Of a stretch of 64,000 bases of DNA, positions 36,671 through 45,318 are shown in pieces. Numbering within the stretch: the stretch's first letter is position 1; each line of letters starts with the position of its first letter. The position numbers and the translations under genes were made by a program. Origin of the DNA: Rhizobiaceae bacterium (lineage in GTDB: Bacteria > Pseudomonadota > Alphaproteobacteria > Rhizobiales > Rhizobiaceae). The stretch lies in the NCBI GenBank assembly GCA_029212415.1, contig JARGOF010000021.1:1-64000 (forward strand). Reading direction: 5' to 3'. The notes under the pieces are model-generated. The model was not told the origin of the DNA. It saw only the letters and a program-made list of their open reading frames with translations, and made no database searches.

Positions 36671-37753
36671 CTACACCGCAAGATAGCGTTGAATGACGTC
36701 GAACATCGGTTTTGGCTGCAGGTTTTCATCAAAGGGCAGCGGCCGGTTTTTTGCACCTTTTCGATGCGGCATGACCTCGGAGAGCCATGTGTAGCGGTCG
36801 CTCAGGCCCCAGGTCGACAAGGAAAGGGGCAAGGCCGTCGAAAATGCTGCATCGAGGAACTGATCCACCATGTCGGCGGAAAATTCATCACGAACATATC
36901 TGTCACTTGGCAATTTCCAGTCGTTTACATCAAGCTCGGTGATCCGGTAGCCGACACCCAGAGACTGCAAATCACGGATGAAGCGGGCAAGGCCTTCCTG
37001 ATCAATGGGAAAATCGGGATCCAGATGCCCCTGCATTCCAATTGAGTCAATGCGCTGCCCGCGATCCTGCAATCGCCGCACCAGCGTCAGCATGGCCTCG
37101 CGCCGGGCCTCGCAGCGGGGCCCAACCGAGCCCAGGTCATAGTCATTGATTGCCAGTTCAGCGTTCGGGGCTGCCTCGGCAGCCGCTGCAAAGGCGATAT
37201 CGATGTGGGACAGGCCAAGCGTGCGCATCCAGACGCTGTCGCGCCATGCACCCTTGTCGCGCGGGTCATGGGCAATCACTTCATTGACAACATCCCAGGC
37301 AGGAACCGTGTTGGCAAAATGGCCCGCAACATTATGGATGTGGTTGATCAGAACCTTTTTGGCCTGGCGTGCACTGGTGATCGACTGGACCCACTCGGGC
37401 AAGGCCGTATACCAGACAAATGTATGGCCATAGGTGGAGCGATCGAGATGTTCTGCAAAGCCGATAATCCCCTCGGCCTGCAGATAATCGAATTCACCCC
37501 GATTGTATTGCAGCGCTTCCCATTTGAGTGCGTTCATCGGAAAGATCATGTCACAATGTTCGACGAACAGGGCGGTATAGTCCGAATCCTCCAGAAAATG
37601 CTGGTATTCAAGCGCAGCGCCGAATGGCACCCGGTGTTTGCGCGGCATTGTCTGTGCAGGCGCGCAAACCGGCAAGGTTGTTGCGGCCGCCAAGGCACCG
37701 GCCCCGGCCAGGACAGAACGACGTGTTAAGTTTTTTGTACTATTTTGCCGCAT
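36671..37753 (-). CDS. GH10 family endo-beta-glycanase (xylanase-like), Tat-exported
   Basis: About 360 residues. The N terminus carries a twin-arginine signal (TRRSVLAGAGALAAATTLP), so export of a folded enzyme is expected. The GH10 barrel follows, with acid/base Glu158 in WDVVNE and nucleophile Glu273 in ITELDVND; NALKWEAL and MQGHLD are further family motifs. GH10 enzymes cut beta-1,4-xylan; in a polysaccharide locus such enzymes may instead trim the cell's own polymer, as glycanases do in other EPS clusters. The start is uncertain (ATG at 37753 or 37762). Divergent from the flippase gene, convergent with the response-regulator gene. Confidence 0.88.
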   Translation of the reverse strand: MRQNSTKNLTRRSVLAGAGALAAATTLPVCAPAQTMPRKHRVPFGAALEYQHFLEDSDYTALFVEHCDMIFPMNALKWEALQYNRGEFDYLQAEGIIGFAEHLDRSTYGHTFVWYTALPEWVQSITSARQAKKVLINHIHNVAGHFANTVPAWDVVNEVIAHDPRDKGAWRDSVWMRTLGLSHIDIAFAAAAEAAPNAELAINDYDLGSVGPRCEARREAMLTLVRRLQDRGQRIDSIGMQGHLDPDFPIDQEGLARFIRDLQSLGVGYRITELDVNDWKLPSDRYVRDEFSADMVDQFLDAAFSTALPLSLSTWGLSDRYTWLSEVMPHRKGAKNRPLPFDENLQPKPMFDVIQRYLAV

Positions 37754-37816
37754 GGCGATCATACCGTCACAAATTGTTCGATTACGCACTTCAAACCAAA
37801 TTCAAGTCCGGTAGAC

Positions 37817-39085
37817 ATGGTGCCACAAAACTGGCTGGAAATTGTTAAACGCAATATAAGTATTCTTCGGGGCTATTTCTGGGCATTGACCGGATCAGCC
37901 GGGCGCCTTGTGATATCGCTTGCCTATTTTGTTGCCATTGCAAATGCCCTGTCAATCTCGGAGCTTGGCCTGTTTGCCACAACATCGGCAATGGGCATCG
38001 TCCTGTCGCGCATTTCGGCACTGGGGTTTTCATCCCCCCTTTACCGCGTCGCCACGGTCAAACCGCGATTGATCGGCGTCTATTCCACCGGCTATCTGGC
38101 AGCTCTGCTGCTGTCTCTGCCTCTGGTTTTGATTGCTACGCTGGTTGCCTATTATCTGATTTTTTCCGGCGACATCAATTTCATGACCTATGCGGTCATT
38201 GTTGCTGCGGAAGTGTTGCTGTGGCGATCGGTCGAAATCGTCATGATCGTTTGCAACGGAATGGGCCGGTTTGCACGCTCTGCCATTCTGGCTCTCGGCG
38301 GCTATGCCATACGCGCCATTGCAGCGCTGCTTTTCGTTTTTCTGGGAAAATCCACCCTCGCCGACTGGTCATGGTTCTATTTTTCCGCCAACGGCCTGGT
38401 GTTGATCATCGGCCTTTTGATCTTCTATCCAAGGGCGCGGCTGCGATGGGTTCCGGCCCTCTATTTGCGCAGATGGCGCGATTCCCTTTCCGTTGCCGGC
38501 TCGGAGATCCTGTTTTACCTGCAATCGGAACTCGACAAGCTGCTTGTTTTGAGCATCGGCGGGCCGGTGGCAGCCGGTCTCTACGCCATCATGATGCGCC
38601 TGGTCGATCTGACGGCCGTGCCGATACGGGCATTCAACATGATGCTGGCGCAAAGCGTCATGCGATCAAGCCATACGATCTCATCCCTGAAGATCCGCGG
38701 CCTGATTGAAGGTGGCATTGCGCTGGTCTCCACCGCTGCCATGTTGTCGATTACCGGTTTCCTGACCCTCTATCCGCAAGCGCTTGGCACGAATGTGATG
38801 GAAGCAGTGCCCTTCCTCATTCTGGTTCTGGCCGTCCCGGCTTTGCGAAATCTGATCGAATACCAATCCGAGTTGCTCTATGCCACGGGGCGTACCTTTG
38901 TTCGCGCCACCAATCTGGCGCTGATCGGATTGGCAAAGGCAGCCATGCTGTCTGCCCTGTTGATGTCCTATAGCGAGGTCAGCCAATGGGCGCCGCTTCT
39001 CAATCTGGTCTTTCTCGCTCTCTACCTGCTGTCAGCAGCATTGACCTATTCTGCCCTTCGCAAGGTAACAGGCCGCGTCATCTGA
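37817..39085 (+). CDS. Wzx-type polysaccharide flippase
   Basis: About 422 residues with 12 or so membrane segments and the general layout of the MATE/Wzx (PST) family: N-terminal LRGYFWALTGSAGRLVISLAYFVAIANAL, then SELDKLLVLSIGGPVAAGLYAI in the second half. It would move lipid-linked repeat units across the inner membrane. Start at ATG 37817 (MVPQNWLEIVKRN); a longer reading lacks support. Neighbouring glycosyltransferase genes and the co-polymerase support a Wzx/Wzy-type pathway, although no polymerase gene is visible. Confidence 0.83.
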   Translation: MVPQNWLEIVKRNISILRGYFWALTGSAGRLVISLAYFVAIANALSISELGLFATTSAMGIVLSRISALGFSSPLYRVATVKPRLIGVYSTGYLAALLLSLPLVLIATLVAYYLIFSGDINFMTYAVIVAAEVLLWRSVEIVMIVCNGMGRFARSAILALGGYAIRAIAALLFVFLGKSTLADWSWFYFSANGLVLIIGLLIFYPRARLRWVPALYLRRWRDSLSVAGSEILFYLQSELDKLLVLSIGGPVAAGLYAIMMRLVDLTAVPIRAFNMMLAQSVMRSSHTISSLKIRGLIEGGIALVSTAAMLSITGFLTLYPQALGTNVMEAVPFLILVLAVPALRNLIEYQSELLYATGRTFVRATNLALIGLAKAAMLSALLMSYSEVSQWAPLLNLVFLALYLLSAALTYSALRKVTGRVI

Positions 39086-39104
39086 TCACAACGGATACTC
39101 TCAT

Positions 39105-39977
39105 TTAAGGCAGGACTGCCTGGCGGACTTGCTGCGCACTGAAACCGATGAAGGATTGGACGCCGATACCGATCTGGTGCGGTTCCATCTGCGCTATGAA
39201 ATCGAGTAATTCGCGGTGATTGCGCTGGCGGCCTTCACGAAACCACATGACATGGCAAAGCGCTTTCGATGTGTGGACATGCCCCTGCCCGCCCAGAATT
39301 TCATCCACGTAACATCCATAGAGCATGGCCTCCGAGATAGCGCGACTCTTGCCGATCGCCCGCATCCAGTTGACGCCATTTGCCTGCTCGATGTGGTCAA
39401 GCATGGCATTGAGCGTATCGGTTCTCCAGCCGATCAGCGTATTGACATAATCGGGAAAAGGCGGCTCCACGACATTGTCCTGTCTTCCCAGCAAGCGATT
39501 TGATGTCGCGATCCATTTGATGTGTTTGTGCATATCGGCGGTGACCCTGTTGTCCTGCCTGTAGAGGCGCATTTTGTCACCGTCCCAAAGATTTGCAGGA
39601 TCGAATGAGCGCGTCAGCACAACATCTGAATCGGCGAAGAACATCGCTTCTTCCTGCAGAAGGCGCCCCACACCAAGTTTGCGCAATTGCTGCATATGCC
39701 AGCCGCGCATGGGCGGCGCGTGCAGGCCGAGCCAGATGCGCCGTTTGCCCAGTGACAGAGGATCGGGGAAGGGTCGCAACCAGTCCGGCAAGAGCTCGCG
39801 TTCGTCGACGATCACCCGGCGTGGTCCCTTCAACGCAGCAAATTTTGCCAAGTCGCGTTGTTCAACCAGAATGTAATGCGTCCATTGCCCCGTCAGTCGG
39901 ACATCCATGCTGTCGCAAAGCAGGCGGCACCGTTCAAAATCCGCTTCGTAGGAAGGTGTCACGACGGCTGTGCGCAT
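39105..39977 (-). CDS. DUF6492-type glycosyltransferase-like protein
   Basis: 290 residues beginning MRTAVVTPSYEADFERCRLLCDSM, a nucleotide-sugar-transferase-like first strand. FADSDVVLTRSF (about 118-129) looks like a DxD metal site of a GT-A fold. The family (DUF6492) is found in polysaccharide loci; donor and acceptor are unknown. It lies in the same direction as the WecG-like and GT4 genes, 33 bases after the WecG-like stop, so it is probably the third gene of that transcript. Confidence 0.7.
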   Translation of the reverse strand: MRTAVVTPSYEADFERCRLLCDSMDVRLTGQWTHYILVEQRDLAKFAALKGPRRVIVDERELLPDWLRPFPDPLSLGKRRIWLGLHAPPMRGWHMQQLRKLGVGRLLQEEAMFFADSDVVLTRSFDPANLWDGDKMRLYRQDNRVTADMHKHIKWIATSNRLLGRQDNVVEPPFPDYVNTLIGWRTDTLNAMLDHIEQANGVNWMRAIGKSRAISEAMLYGCYVDEILGGQGHVHTSKALCHVMWFREGRQRNHRELLDFIAQMEPHQIGIGVQSFIGFSAQQVRQAVLP

Positions 39978-40010
39978 GGTCTGTTCTGCTTTGCTCCTGC
40001 ATCGTGACAG

Positions 40011-40829
40011 TCAGGCCTGCGCTGATCCGCCGACCGTGTTCCGGCGCCAATATCTATAACGCAGGATATGAAACAAAAACAGCGGATTGCCCAACAAATA
40101 ACGTCGCCACATCCGACGCGGTTCGAGCACCAGTCTGAATATCCACTCACAGCGTATCAAGCGGATAATTTTCGGAGCGCGCGGTATCATCTCCGAGGCA
40201 AAGTCAAACAATGCACCGACACCCATGACGACCTTGCCATGCTGCGCGCCAAGATTCTTTTCAATCCACAATTCCTGATCCGGTGTGCCCAGTGCAACCA
40301 GCACCAGATCCGGTTTGGCCGCGGCAAGCTTTGCCAGCACATCGTCGCAGTCGTCCTTGTCAAAATAGCCATCAGAAACCGCGATGAATGTATGCCAGGG
40401 CACCTGGCGCTGGAAGTGTTCCGTCGCCTTCTGCAAAATATCGGCACGCGCGCCAACCAGCGCCACCCGCACAGGCGTGGCAAGATAGGTCAAAAGAGCC
40501 GGAACAAAATCCGTGCCATTGAGATTGGCGGGAAAGGGTTCGCCATACAATGCGCGGGCAGCCAGATCCACGCCTATGCCATCGGGTAAAATGGTAAAAT
40601 GTTGCAGAGCGTGCCGGTAGGCCGGATTGCGCACGGCAAGATTGGCGTTGTGTGCATTGAGAAATGCAAAGACCGTCTGGCTGTCAGAGGCAAGCGCCTG
40701 TTCGATGCAGCGATAGGCGCCGAGCCAGTCCAGCCAGGCGACATCAATATCAAGGATGTGCTTTGCCGGCGGTTCCATTGCCGCATGTACCGGGTTGTTC
40801 AGAGCCTCATTCATCTCGGGTGGGCCCAT
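40011..40829 (-). CDS. WecG/TagA/CpsF family glycosyltransferase
   Basis: Up to 272 residues. Motifs of the GT26 family: FAFLNAHNANLAVRNPAYRHAL, LPDGIGVDLAARALYG, NLNGTDFVPALLTYLA, LVALGTPDQELWIEKN and GVGALFDFASEMIPRAP. These enzymes add ManNAcA-, ManNAc- or glucosyl-type residues to lipid-linked intermediates. The start is unclear: ATG 40829, 40814 (MNEALNN) and an internal ATG (MEPPAKH) are possible, and none has a good ribosome binding site. The region around the first two is a short tandem duplication. Confidence 0.88.
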   Translation of the reverse strand: MGPPEMNEALNNPVHAAMEPPAKHILDIDVAWLDWLGAYRCIEQALASDSQTVFAFLNAHNANLAVRNPAYRHALQHFTILPDGIGVDLAARALYGEPFPANLNGTDFVPALLTYLATPVRVALVGARADILQKATEHFQRQVPWHTFIAVSDGYFDKDDCDDVLAKLAAAKPDLVLVALGTPDQELWIEKNLGAQHGKVVMGVGALFDFASEMIPRAPKIIRLIRCEWIFRLVLEPRRMWRRYLLGNPLFLFHILRYRYWRRNTVGGSAQA

Positions 40830-41004
40830 TCATCGCGGGTGGGGATGTAAAATCCATGTTGGTCTATCCAGGTTACCCATTTTTTATCACTGTGACAAAG
40901 TAGATTTTTGGCCCAAGACAGAATGCTTACTTACTTATTGACCGGAACCATGGCAAGAATTTGAACCGGGAAACACCAGTGGTGGTTAATGTGGGGCGTT
41001 GCAA

Positions 41005-42174
41005 TTATCCCAGCGCTGCAAGGCCTTTGCCAATGGCCAGTGACAATTGCTGCATCTGAGCTCCATGGAACTGACCTGCGTGATTACCGGCATTTTCGAC
41101 CAGCCGGGGCGTTGCGCGTGTGCTGACCAGCGCGGCTGCAAATGCGCTCGGTTCATCCGCAACGGTGCAATTGGAGGGAATTGACGCCATGCCGCGCAGC
41201 GCCAGAGAGGTCGCAACGCAGGGCAGCCCCATCTCAAATGTCTCGATGGTTTTCAATTGAACACCGGTGCCTGCCGTGGAGGCAAGAGGAATGACGGCAC
41301 AGGACGCAACAAAGGCCCGGGCATCGGCAACGCGTCCCAGAAAACGGAGTCCGGGATGCAATTTGCCAACGGGCGGGTCGGCCAGTTCACCGGCTATGGC
41401 GATTGTCATATCCTCGGGCAACTGCGGCGTCACCTGCTCTATGAACCAATCCAGTCCGGCGCGATTGGGGCGCCAGTTCCAGGTTCCGATCAGTCCCAGA
41501 TCATAGGTGATCTGCCGATTGGCATCGAGGATTGCCGGTGCGTTTACACTTGTTACGAGAGGCAGCACGGCAGATTTCAAATCATCGGCGACATCAAGCG
41601 AAATCCGGTCTTGCTGCGAAAGCGTCCAGACGAAATTTGCGCGCTGGCAGAGCCGCTTTTCTATATTTGCCAATATCTTTGCTTCGCGCTTGAGCAGGTA
41701 GCGTTCAAAGACACTTTGTGCATGCAGGGCGTTTTCGGAAGCGGATGCAGCTTCGACATTGTGAGCGATGAAGATCGATGGATAGCCTGCAAACAGGTCC
41801 ATGAAGGCGCCAGGCAATTGCACGGAATTGAGGATCAGCCCATCAAATGGACCAAGGGATTGCAGCTTGCGCCGCAAATCCTCTTTTCCGCAGGCCAGCA
41901 TTTTGGCCGAGGAAAACGTCGTCCTGTTAAAAAGCGCCGCAGCCAGCCAAAGCAGCTTTTGCCTTGTGGATACTTTTGCAGTCGACACTTCCTGCTCACC
42001 CAGAATGGCGGCCCCATCCGACGGCGCAAGTTGGGTGCCCGGTGTTTGGTATCCAAGCAGGCTGACGCGGATTCCCTGTGCGCGCAAAGCATCCAAGACA
42101 ACACGGTTGGCAATGTCAAAACCCGATGTCGGATTTGCCACCGGAAGCAGGGATGAAACAAAGACCAGATGCAT
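41005..42174 (-). CDS. GT-B glycosyltransferase (GT4-like)
   Basis: 389 residues from MHLVFVSSLLPVANPTSGF (start at 42174; longer in-frame readings add residues unlike the family). The N-terminal Rossmann half contains IFIAHNVEAASASENAL; the C-terminal half has LGLIGTWNWRPNRAGLDWFIEQVTPQLPEDM (abbreviated), RFLGRVADARAFVASCAVIPLASTAGTG and QLKTIETFEMGLPCVATSLALRGM, with the glutamate typical of retaining GT4 enzymes. Probable role: adding a sugar to the polysaccharide repeat unit. Divergent from the GT2 gene. Confidence 0.83.
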   Translation of the reverse strand: MHLVFVSSLLPVANPTSGFDIANRVVLDALRAQGIRVSLLGYQTPGTQLAPSDGAAILGEQEVSTAKVSTRQKLLWLAAALFNRTTFSSAKMLACGKEDLRRKLQSLGPFDGLILNSVQLPGAFMDLFAGYPSIFIAHNVEAASASENALHAQSVFERYLLKREAKILANIEKRLCQRANFVWTLSQQDRISLDVADDLKSAVLPLVTSVNAPAILDANRQITYDLGLIGTWNWRPNRAGLDWFIEQVTPQLPEDMTIAIAGELADPPVGKLHPGLRFLGRVADARAFVASCAVIPLASTAGTGVQLKTIETFEMGLPCVATSLALRGMASIPSNCTVADEPSAFAAALVSTRATPRLVENAGNHAGQFHGAQMQQLSLAIGKGLAALG

Positions 42175-42338
42175 GCGACAGGCTTTCTCAAGGATTTGCC
42201 GACCATTGGACATTTGCCGGATCAGCACATGTTCAAACAAAATAAGGGAAAAGTGTGAATGAGCAGTATTCAGTCAAAATTCAGAAACCTCTGTTAGGGT
42301 TCAAGCACCAACGGAAGTTCACCAGGGGCATGGGCCGC

Positions 42339-43331
42339 ATGACTGCAAGCGACAGCCGGGATGTCAGTCTCTACTATCAATCGCCATCGCTGGATGCCAG
42401 GGGTGTGGACTATGTGGTCACGCTCCCGACGTTCCGGCGGCCCGAGCAATTGATTCGAACCCTTGAATCCCTGTCAGGACAGATTTTCGAAGAGCGCTTT
42501 TGTGTTGTTGTCATGGAAAATGACACGGAAAACCTGCAAGGCGCCATAGCAGCCAAGGCATACCTGGAAGACAGTTTGCTGACCGGCGCTATTGTGCTGG
42601 CCCACAAAAGGGGCAATTGCCATGCCTATAATGCAGGCTGGCATATGGCGCTGGAAACCTTTGCGCAATGCAAGGCCATTGCGGTGATCGACGATGATGA
42701 ACTGGCCGATCCCCATTGGCTGCATCATCTGGTCGAAACGCAAAAAACCACCGGTGCGCCTTTCGTCGGGGCACCGCAGATACCCGTTTTTGAAAACACG
42801 GCCATGCATCACCTTGCAACCCATCCGGTCTTTGCCCCGCCCTACAGTGAGACAGGCCCGGTGCCGATCCTGTATTCATCGGGCAATGTGCTGATACAAC
42901 GCACGGTGCTGGAGACCATGCCCGAACCTTTTCTTGATCCGGCCTTCAATTTTATCGGTGGTGGCGACAGTGACTTCTACAGCCGGGCACGCGCACGCGG
43001 CTTCACATTTGCCTGGTGTCTGCAGGCGCCGGTGTTTGAAGACATACCCGAACGACGCACCACATCTGCATGGATGGTGGCTCGGGCGCGCCGCGAAGGG
43101 GCAATTTCCGCTCTTATCGAAAAACGCCAAAGACCCGGGCCTGCCGGACACGCCAGAACATTGGCAAAGTCTCTGGCCATGCTTGCGGCAGCACCCCTGC
43201 GGTCATTGAGGCTTGGCTTCAAAAGCCGGTCGGCGGCAACAGGCCTTTATTATGTTCATGTCGCGACCGGCCGGTTGCTGGCTGAGTTCGGGCATATCAA
43301 TGAGCAATACCGCAATCCCGAAAGCAATTGA
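42339..43331 (+). CDS. GT2 family glycosyltransferase
   Basis: About 330 residues. YVVTLPTFRRPEQLIRTLES is the donor-binding first strand, and IAVIDDDELADPHWL is the DxD-type metal site of a GT-A fold, with later GGGDSDFYSRARARGF and EDIPERRTTSAWMVAR. It resembles the succinoglycan-type glycosyltransferases of rhizobia. The start is uncertain: ATG 42339 is used (AGGGG upstream), while ATG 42330 and GTG 42255 are in frame. It belongs to the polysaccharide region and is convergent with the AhpD-like gene. Confidence 0.83.
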   Translation: MTASDSRDVSLYYQSPSLDARGVDYVVTLPTFRRPEQLIRTLESLSGQIFEERFCVVVMENDTENLQGAIAAKAYLEDSLLTGAIVLAHKRGNCHAYNAGWHMALETFAQCKAIAVIDDDELADPHWLHHLVETQKTTGAPFVGAPQIPVFENTAMHHLATHPVFAPPYSETGPVPILYSSGNVLIQRTVLETMPEPFLDPAFNFIGGGDSDFYSRARARGFTFAWCLQAPVFEDIPERRTTSAWMVARARREGAISALIEKRQRPGPAGHARTLAKSLAMLAAAPLRSLRLGFKSRSAATGLYYVHVATGRLLAEFGHINEQYRNPESN

Positions 43332-43343
43332 GTATTCTCTTTG

Positions 43344-43694
43344 TCAGGCAGATTTCAGGCTGGCAAATTGATCAAAGGCACGCAGTGCTTCCGCCCCATA
43401 GACGGTTGATGGCCCGCCGCCCATCAGCACGGCAACGCCGATCATCTCGGCAACTTCCTGACGGCTGGCACCGGCATTGCAGACGGCCTTTGCATGGCTT
43501 GCGATACAACCATCACAACGCACCGTAATGGCAATGGCGAAAGCGATGAGTTTCTTCGTCTTCTTTGACAGGACCGCGTCCTGAGTGGCATTTGTGACGA
43601 GTTCGCCAAAGGCTTTTGTCGTCGCGGGAATCTCCTTGGCAAGCTGACCGTATCCAGCGTGATACTCATTTGCGATGGCTGCATAATCTTTCAT
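43344..43694 (-). CDS. Carboxymuconolactone decarboxylase family protein (AhpD-like)
   Basis: 116 residues with the redox motif CDGCIASH preceded by AIAITVRC, typical of AhpD-like alkylhydroperoxidases that reduce peroxides through a Cys pair. GAGASRQEVAEMIGVAVLMGGGPS completes the domain (first residue of this stretch read as NAG in the protein). A strong GGAG lies 9 bases before ATG 43694. No peroxiredoxin gene is adjacent. Confidence 0.88.
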   Translation of the reverse strand: MKDYAAIANEYHAGYGQLAKEIPATTKAFGELVTNATQDAVLSKKTKKLIAFAIAITVRCDGCIASHAKAVCNAGASRQEVAEMIGVAVLMGGGPSTVYGAEALRAFDQFASLKSA

Positions 43695-43795
43695 GATGTG
43701 CTCCTTTGAGATGTGTTGGAGACACCTTAGGCCCGGCAGGACATCCGCCCTTGATCCGCGTTAAATGATCAGAAAAATTCGACGATTGCGCAGAC

Positions 43796-44584
43796 CTATG
43801 CGGGGGACTGCAGCATTTCCACCTCGACAGACTGCTGCACAAGATCCGCGCGACCAAAACTCGACATGAAGGCCACGCTGGCAGCATCGGGGCCCACACC
43901 AATACGGGCCATTTGACTGGCATCTGCCATTCCTGTGGGATCCACAAGGTGCCAGGTGCCATCCAGATAGATTTCCGCAACGGCGTGAAAATCCTGTGGT
44001 GTCACATAGGGCGCATAGACACTGGCGAAGCGAGCAGGAATGGCAGATGCCCGCGCAAAAGCGATCATGACATGGGCATAATCACGGCAAACACCCTGTC
44101 GCTGAACAAATGTGTCGAGGGCGGTTGTCTGGGCATTGCTGGAGCCCGGAACATAATCGAATTTCGCGTTTATCCAGTCCCGCATGGCTGCGATCATGGC
44201 GCCGCCTTTCAGGTCGGCAAATTCCGTGGCGATGAAATTGTGAAATTCGTCCGCCGGGCAATAGCGCGAAGGCATCAGATATCTGACCGTGTCCCCCGGC
44301 AAAAGATGAGGCGGAACGGCATCCAGATTCTCGAGGAGCAATGCCGGGCGGTCAACGCGAATCCTGGCTGAATAATCACAGATAAAGTCATCCTTCACAC
44401 GCAGCCATATGCGCTCGCCAATGGCATCGTCGCCATTTACCCGCGCCAGATGTTCCGTTTCATTGATGTCGATATGAGCCTGTTCAACCACCTGGTCGGG
44501 CAGATCGGCTGCTTCGATTTGCAGCAACAGGTCTGTGCTTTGCGACAGGCGATAGTGCAAATGGACTTTAAGATCGAGGATCAT
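43796..44584 (-). CDS. Transglutaminase-like cysteine protease family protein
   Basis: 262 residues. N-terminal beta-rich domain (MILDLKVHLHYRLSQSTDLL) and a transglutaminase-like core with Cys in QRQGVCRDYAHVMIAFARA, His in DFHAVAEIYLDG and Asp in WHLVDPTG, the full Cys-His-Asp triad. These proteins occur widely in alphaproteobacteria; substrates are largely unknown. ATG 44584 follows AGGTGATATCC. The upstream region carries the minus-strand half of a two-way EcfG-type promoter, so expression in the general stress response is likely. Confidence 0.88.
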   Translation of the reverse strand: MILDLKVHLHYRLSQSTDLLLQIEAADLPDQVVEQAHIDINETEHLARVNGDDAIGERIWLRVKDDFICDYSARIRVDRPALLLENLDAVPPHLLPGDTVRYLMPSRYCPADEFHNFIATEFADLKGGAMIAAMRDWINAKFDYVPGSSNAQTTALDTFVQRQGVCRDYAHVMIAFARASAIPARFASVYAPYVTPQDFHAVAEIYLDGTWHLVDPTGMADASQMARIGVGPDAASVAFMSSFGRADLVQQSVEVEMLQSPA

Positions 44585-44698
44585 GGATATCACCTGTTAA
44601 TTGAGAAAATGGCAATGGACGACAAAGGCAGCCGTTTTGACAAGACATTGCGCGGCTACAGGGCTCGAAGATGTCTTATCTTGAATCAACGGTCCCTT

Positions 44699-44730
44699 GG
44701 AACCTAACGGACGCCTCCGCGTTAAGTTCC
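44699..44730. promoter_or_regulatory. Overlapping divergent EcfG-type (general stress sigma factor) promoters
   Basis: On the plus strand GGAAC (44699-44703) and CGTT (44720-44723) are separated by 16 bases, the EcfG consensus. On the minus strand GGAAC (44730-44726) and CGTT (44709-44706) also have a 16-base spacer. The whole 32-bp element is a near dyad. The plus side faces the SbnI/SbnA-like operon; the minus side faces the transglutaminase gene. Confidence 0.65.
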
Positions 44731-44844
44731 CTGCAACATGTAGGTCACTTCCGAATTTTTTTCTCATGTTGATGTCTTGGCGTCTCAACACCGGGGTGTG
44801 TCGCAGTTTTTGCGAACGAGACCGGAATAGCAAGGTCTATGCAG

Positions 44845-45318
44845 ATGAAACTTCAGTTTCTCGAACTCTCGACACTCCAACCGCACGAGCACATTGACGT
44901 GCCGGCTGCCCGCAAGCTTGCAAGACAGATTCTGGCAGAGCGTATTGTGCGGCAACCGCTGCTGGTGGCGCAAGGGTCACACGTCATTCTGGATGGGCAT
45001 CATCGTTTCCATGCGCTGCACGCAGTGCTGAAAACCCGATATGCACCCTGCGTGATCGTCGATTATTCCGACACTGCACAGATTGACGTTGCGCCGTGGC
45101 GAACCGATTTTCCCGTCAGCCGTGCCGATGTGCTTCACGCAGCCGAAACAAAACAATTATTGCCGATCAAGTCATCCAGACACAGCGCGCATTTTCAGAT
45201 CGATCCCTGTGACGTTCCGTTGGATGAACTGGGACAATCCTACTGCGCCTTCAACGGGCCGATTTATGGATCAGGCGATCGAAATTTGCCAGCCGTCTGG
45301 CAGGGAGAACAGCGATGA
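44845..45318 (+). CDS. SbnI-like ParB/SerK-fold protein, putative free serine kinase
   Basis: 157 residues. The ParB-N/SerK fold is shown by LQPHEHIDVPAARKLARQIL and ILDGHHRFHAL, with Glu15, Asp50 and His53 placed like the catalytic residues of SerK and SbnI, which phosphorylate free L-serine to O-phosphoserine for the SbnA reaction. It is shorter than SbnI (about 254 residues). Its position as first gene before an SbnA-like synthase makes this role more likely than chromosome partition. Start: ATG 44845, with AAGG 9 bases upstream; ATG 44839 is too close to it. The stop overlaps the next start as ATGA. Confidence 0.7.
   Translation: MKLQFLELSTLQPHEHIDVPAARKLARQILAERIVRQPLLVAQGSHVILDGHHRFHALHAVLKTRYAPCVIVDYSDTAQIDVAPWRTDFPVSRADVLHAAETKQLLPIKSSRHSAHFQIDPCDVPLDELGQSYCAFNGPIYGSGDRNLPAVWQGEQR

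Noticed and set aside
44845-45318. ParB-type chromosome partition protein
   Set aside because: It has only the ParB-N/SerK fold, no helix-turn-helix or ParA neighbour, and lies in a biosynthetic operon; serine-kinase-like function fits better.
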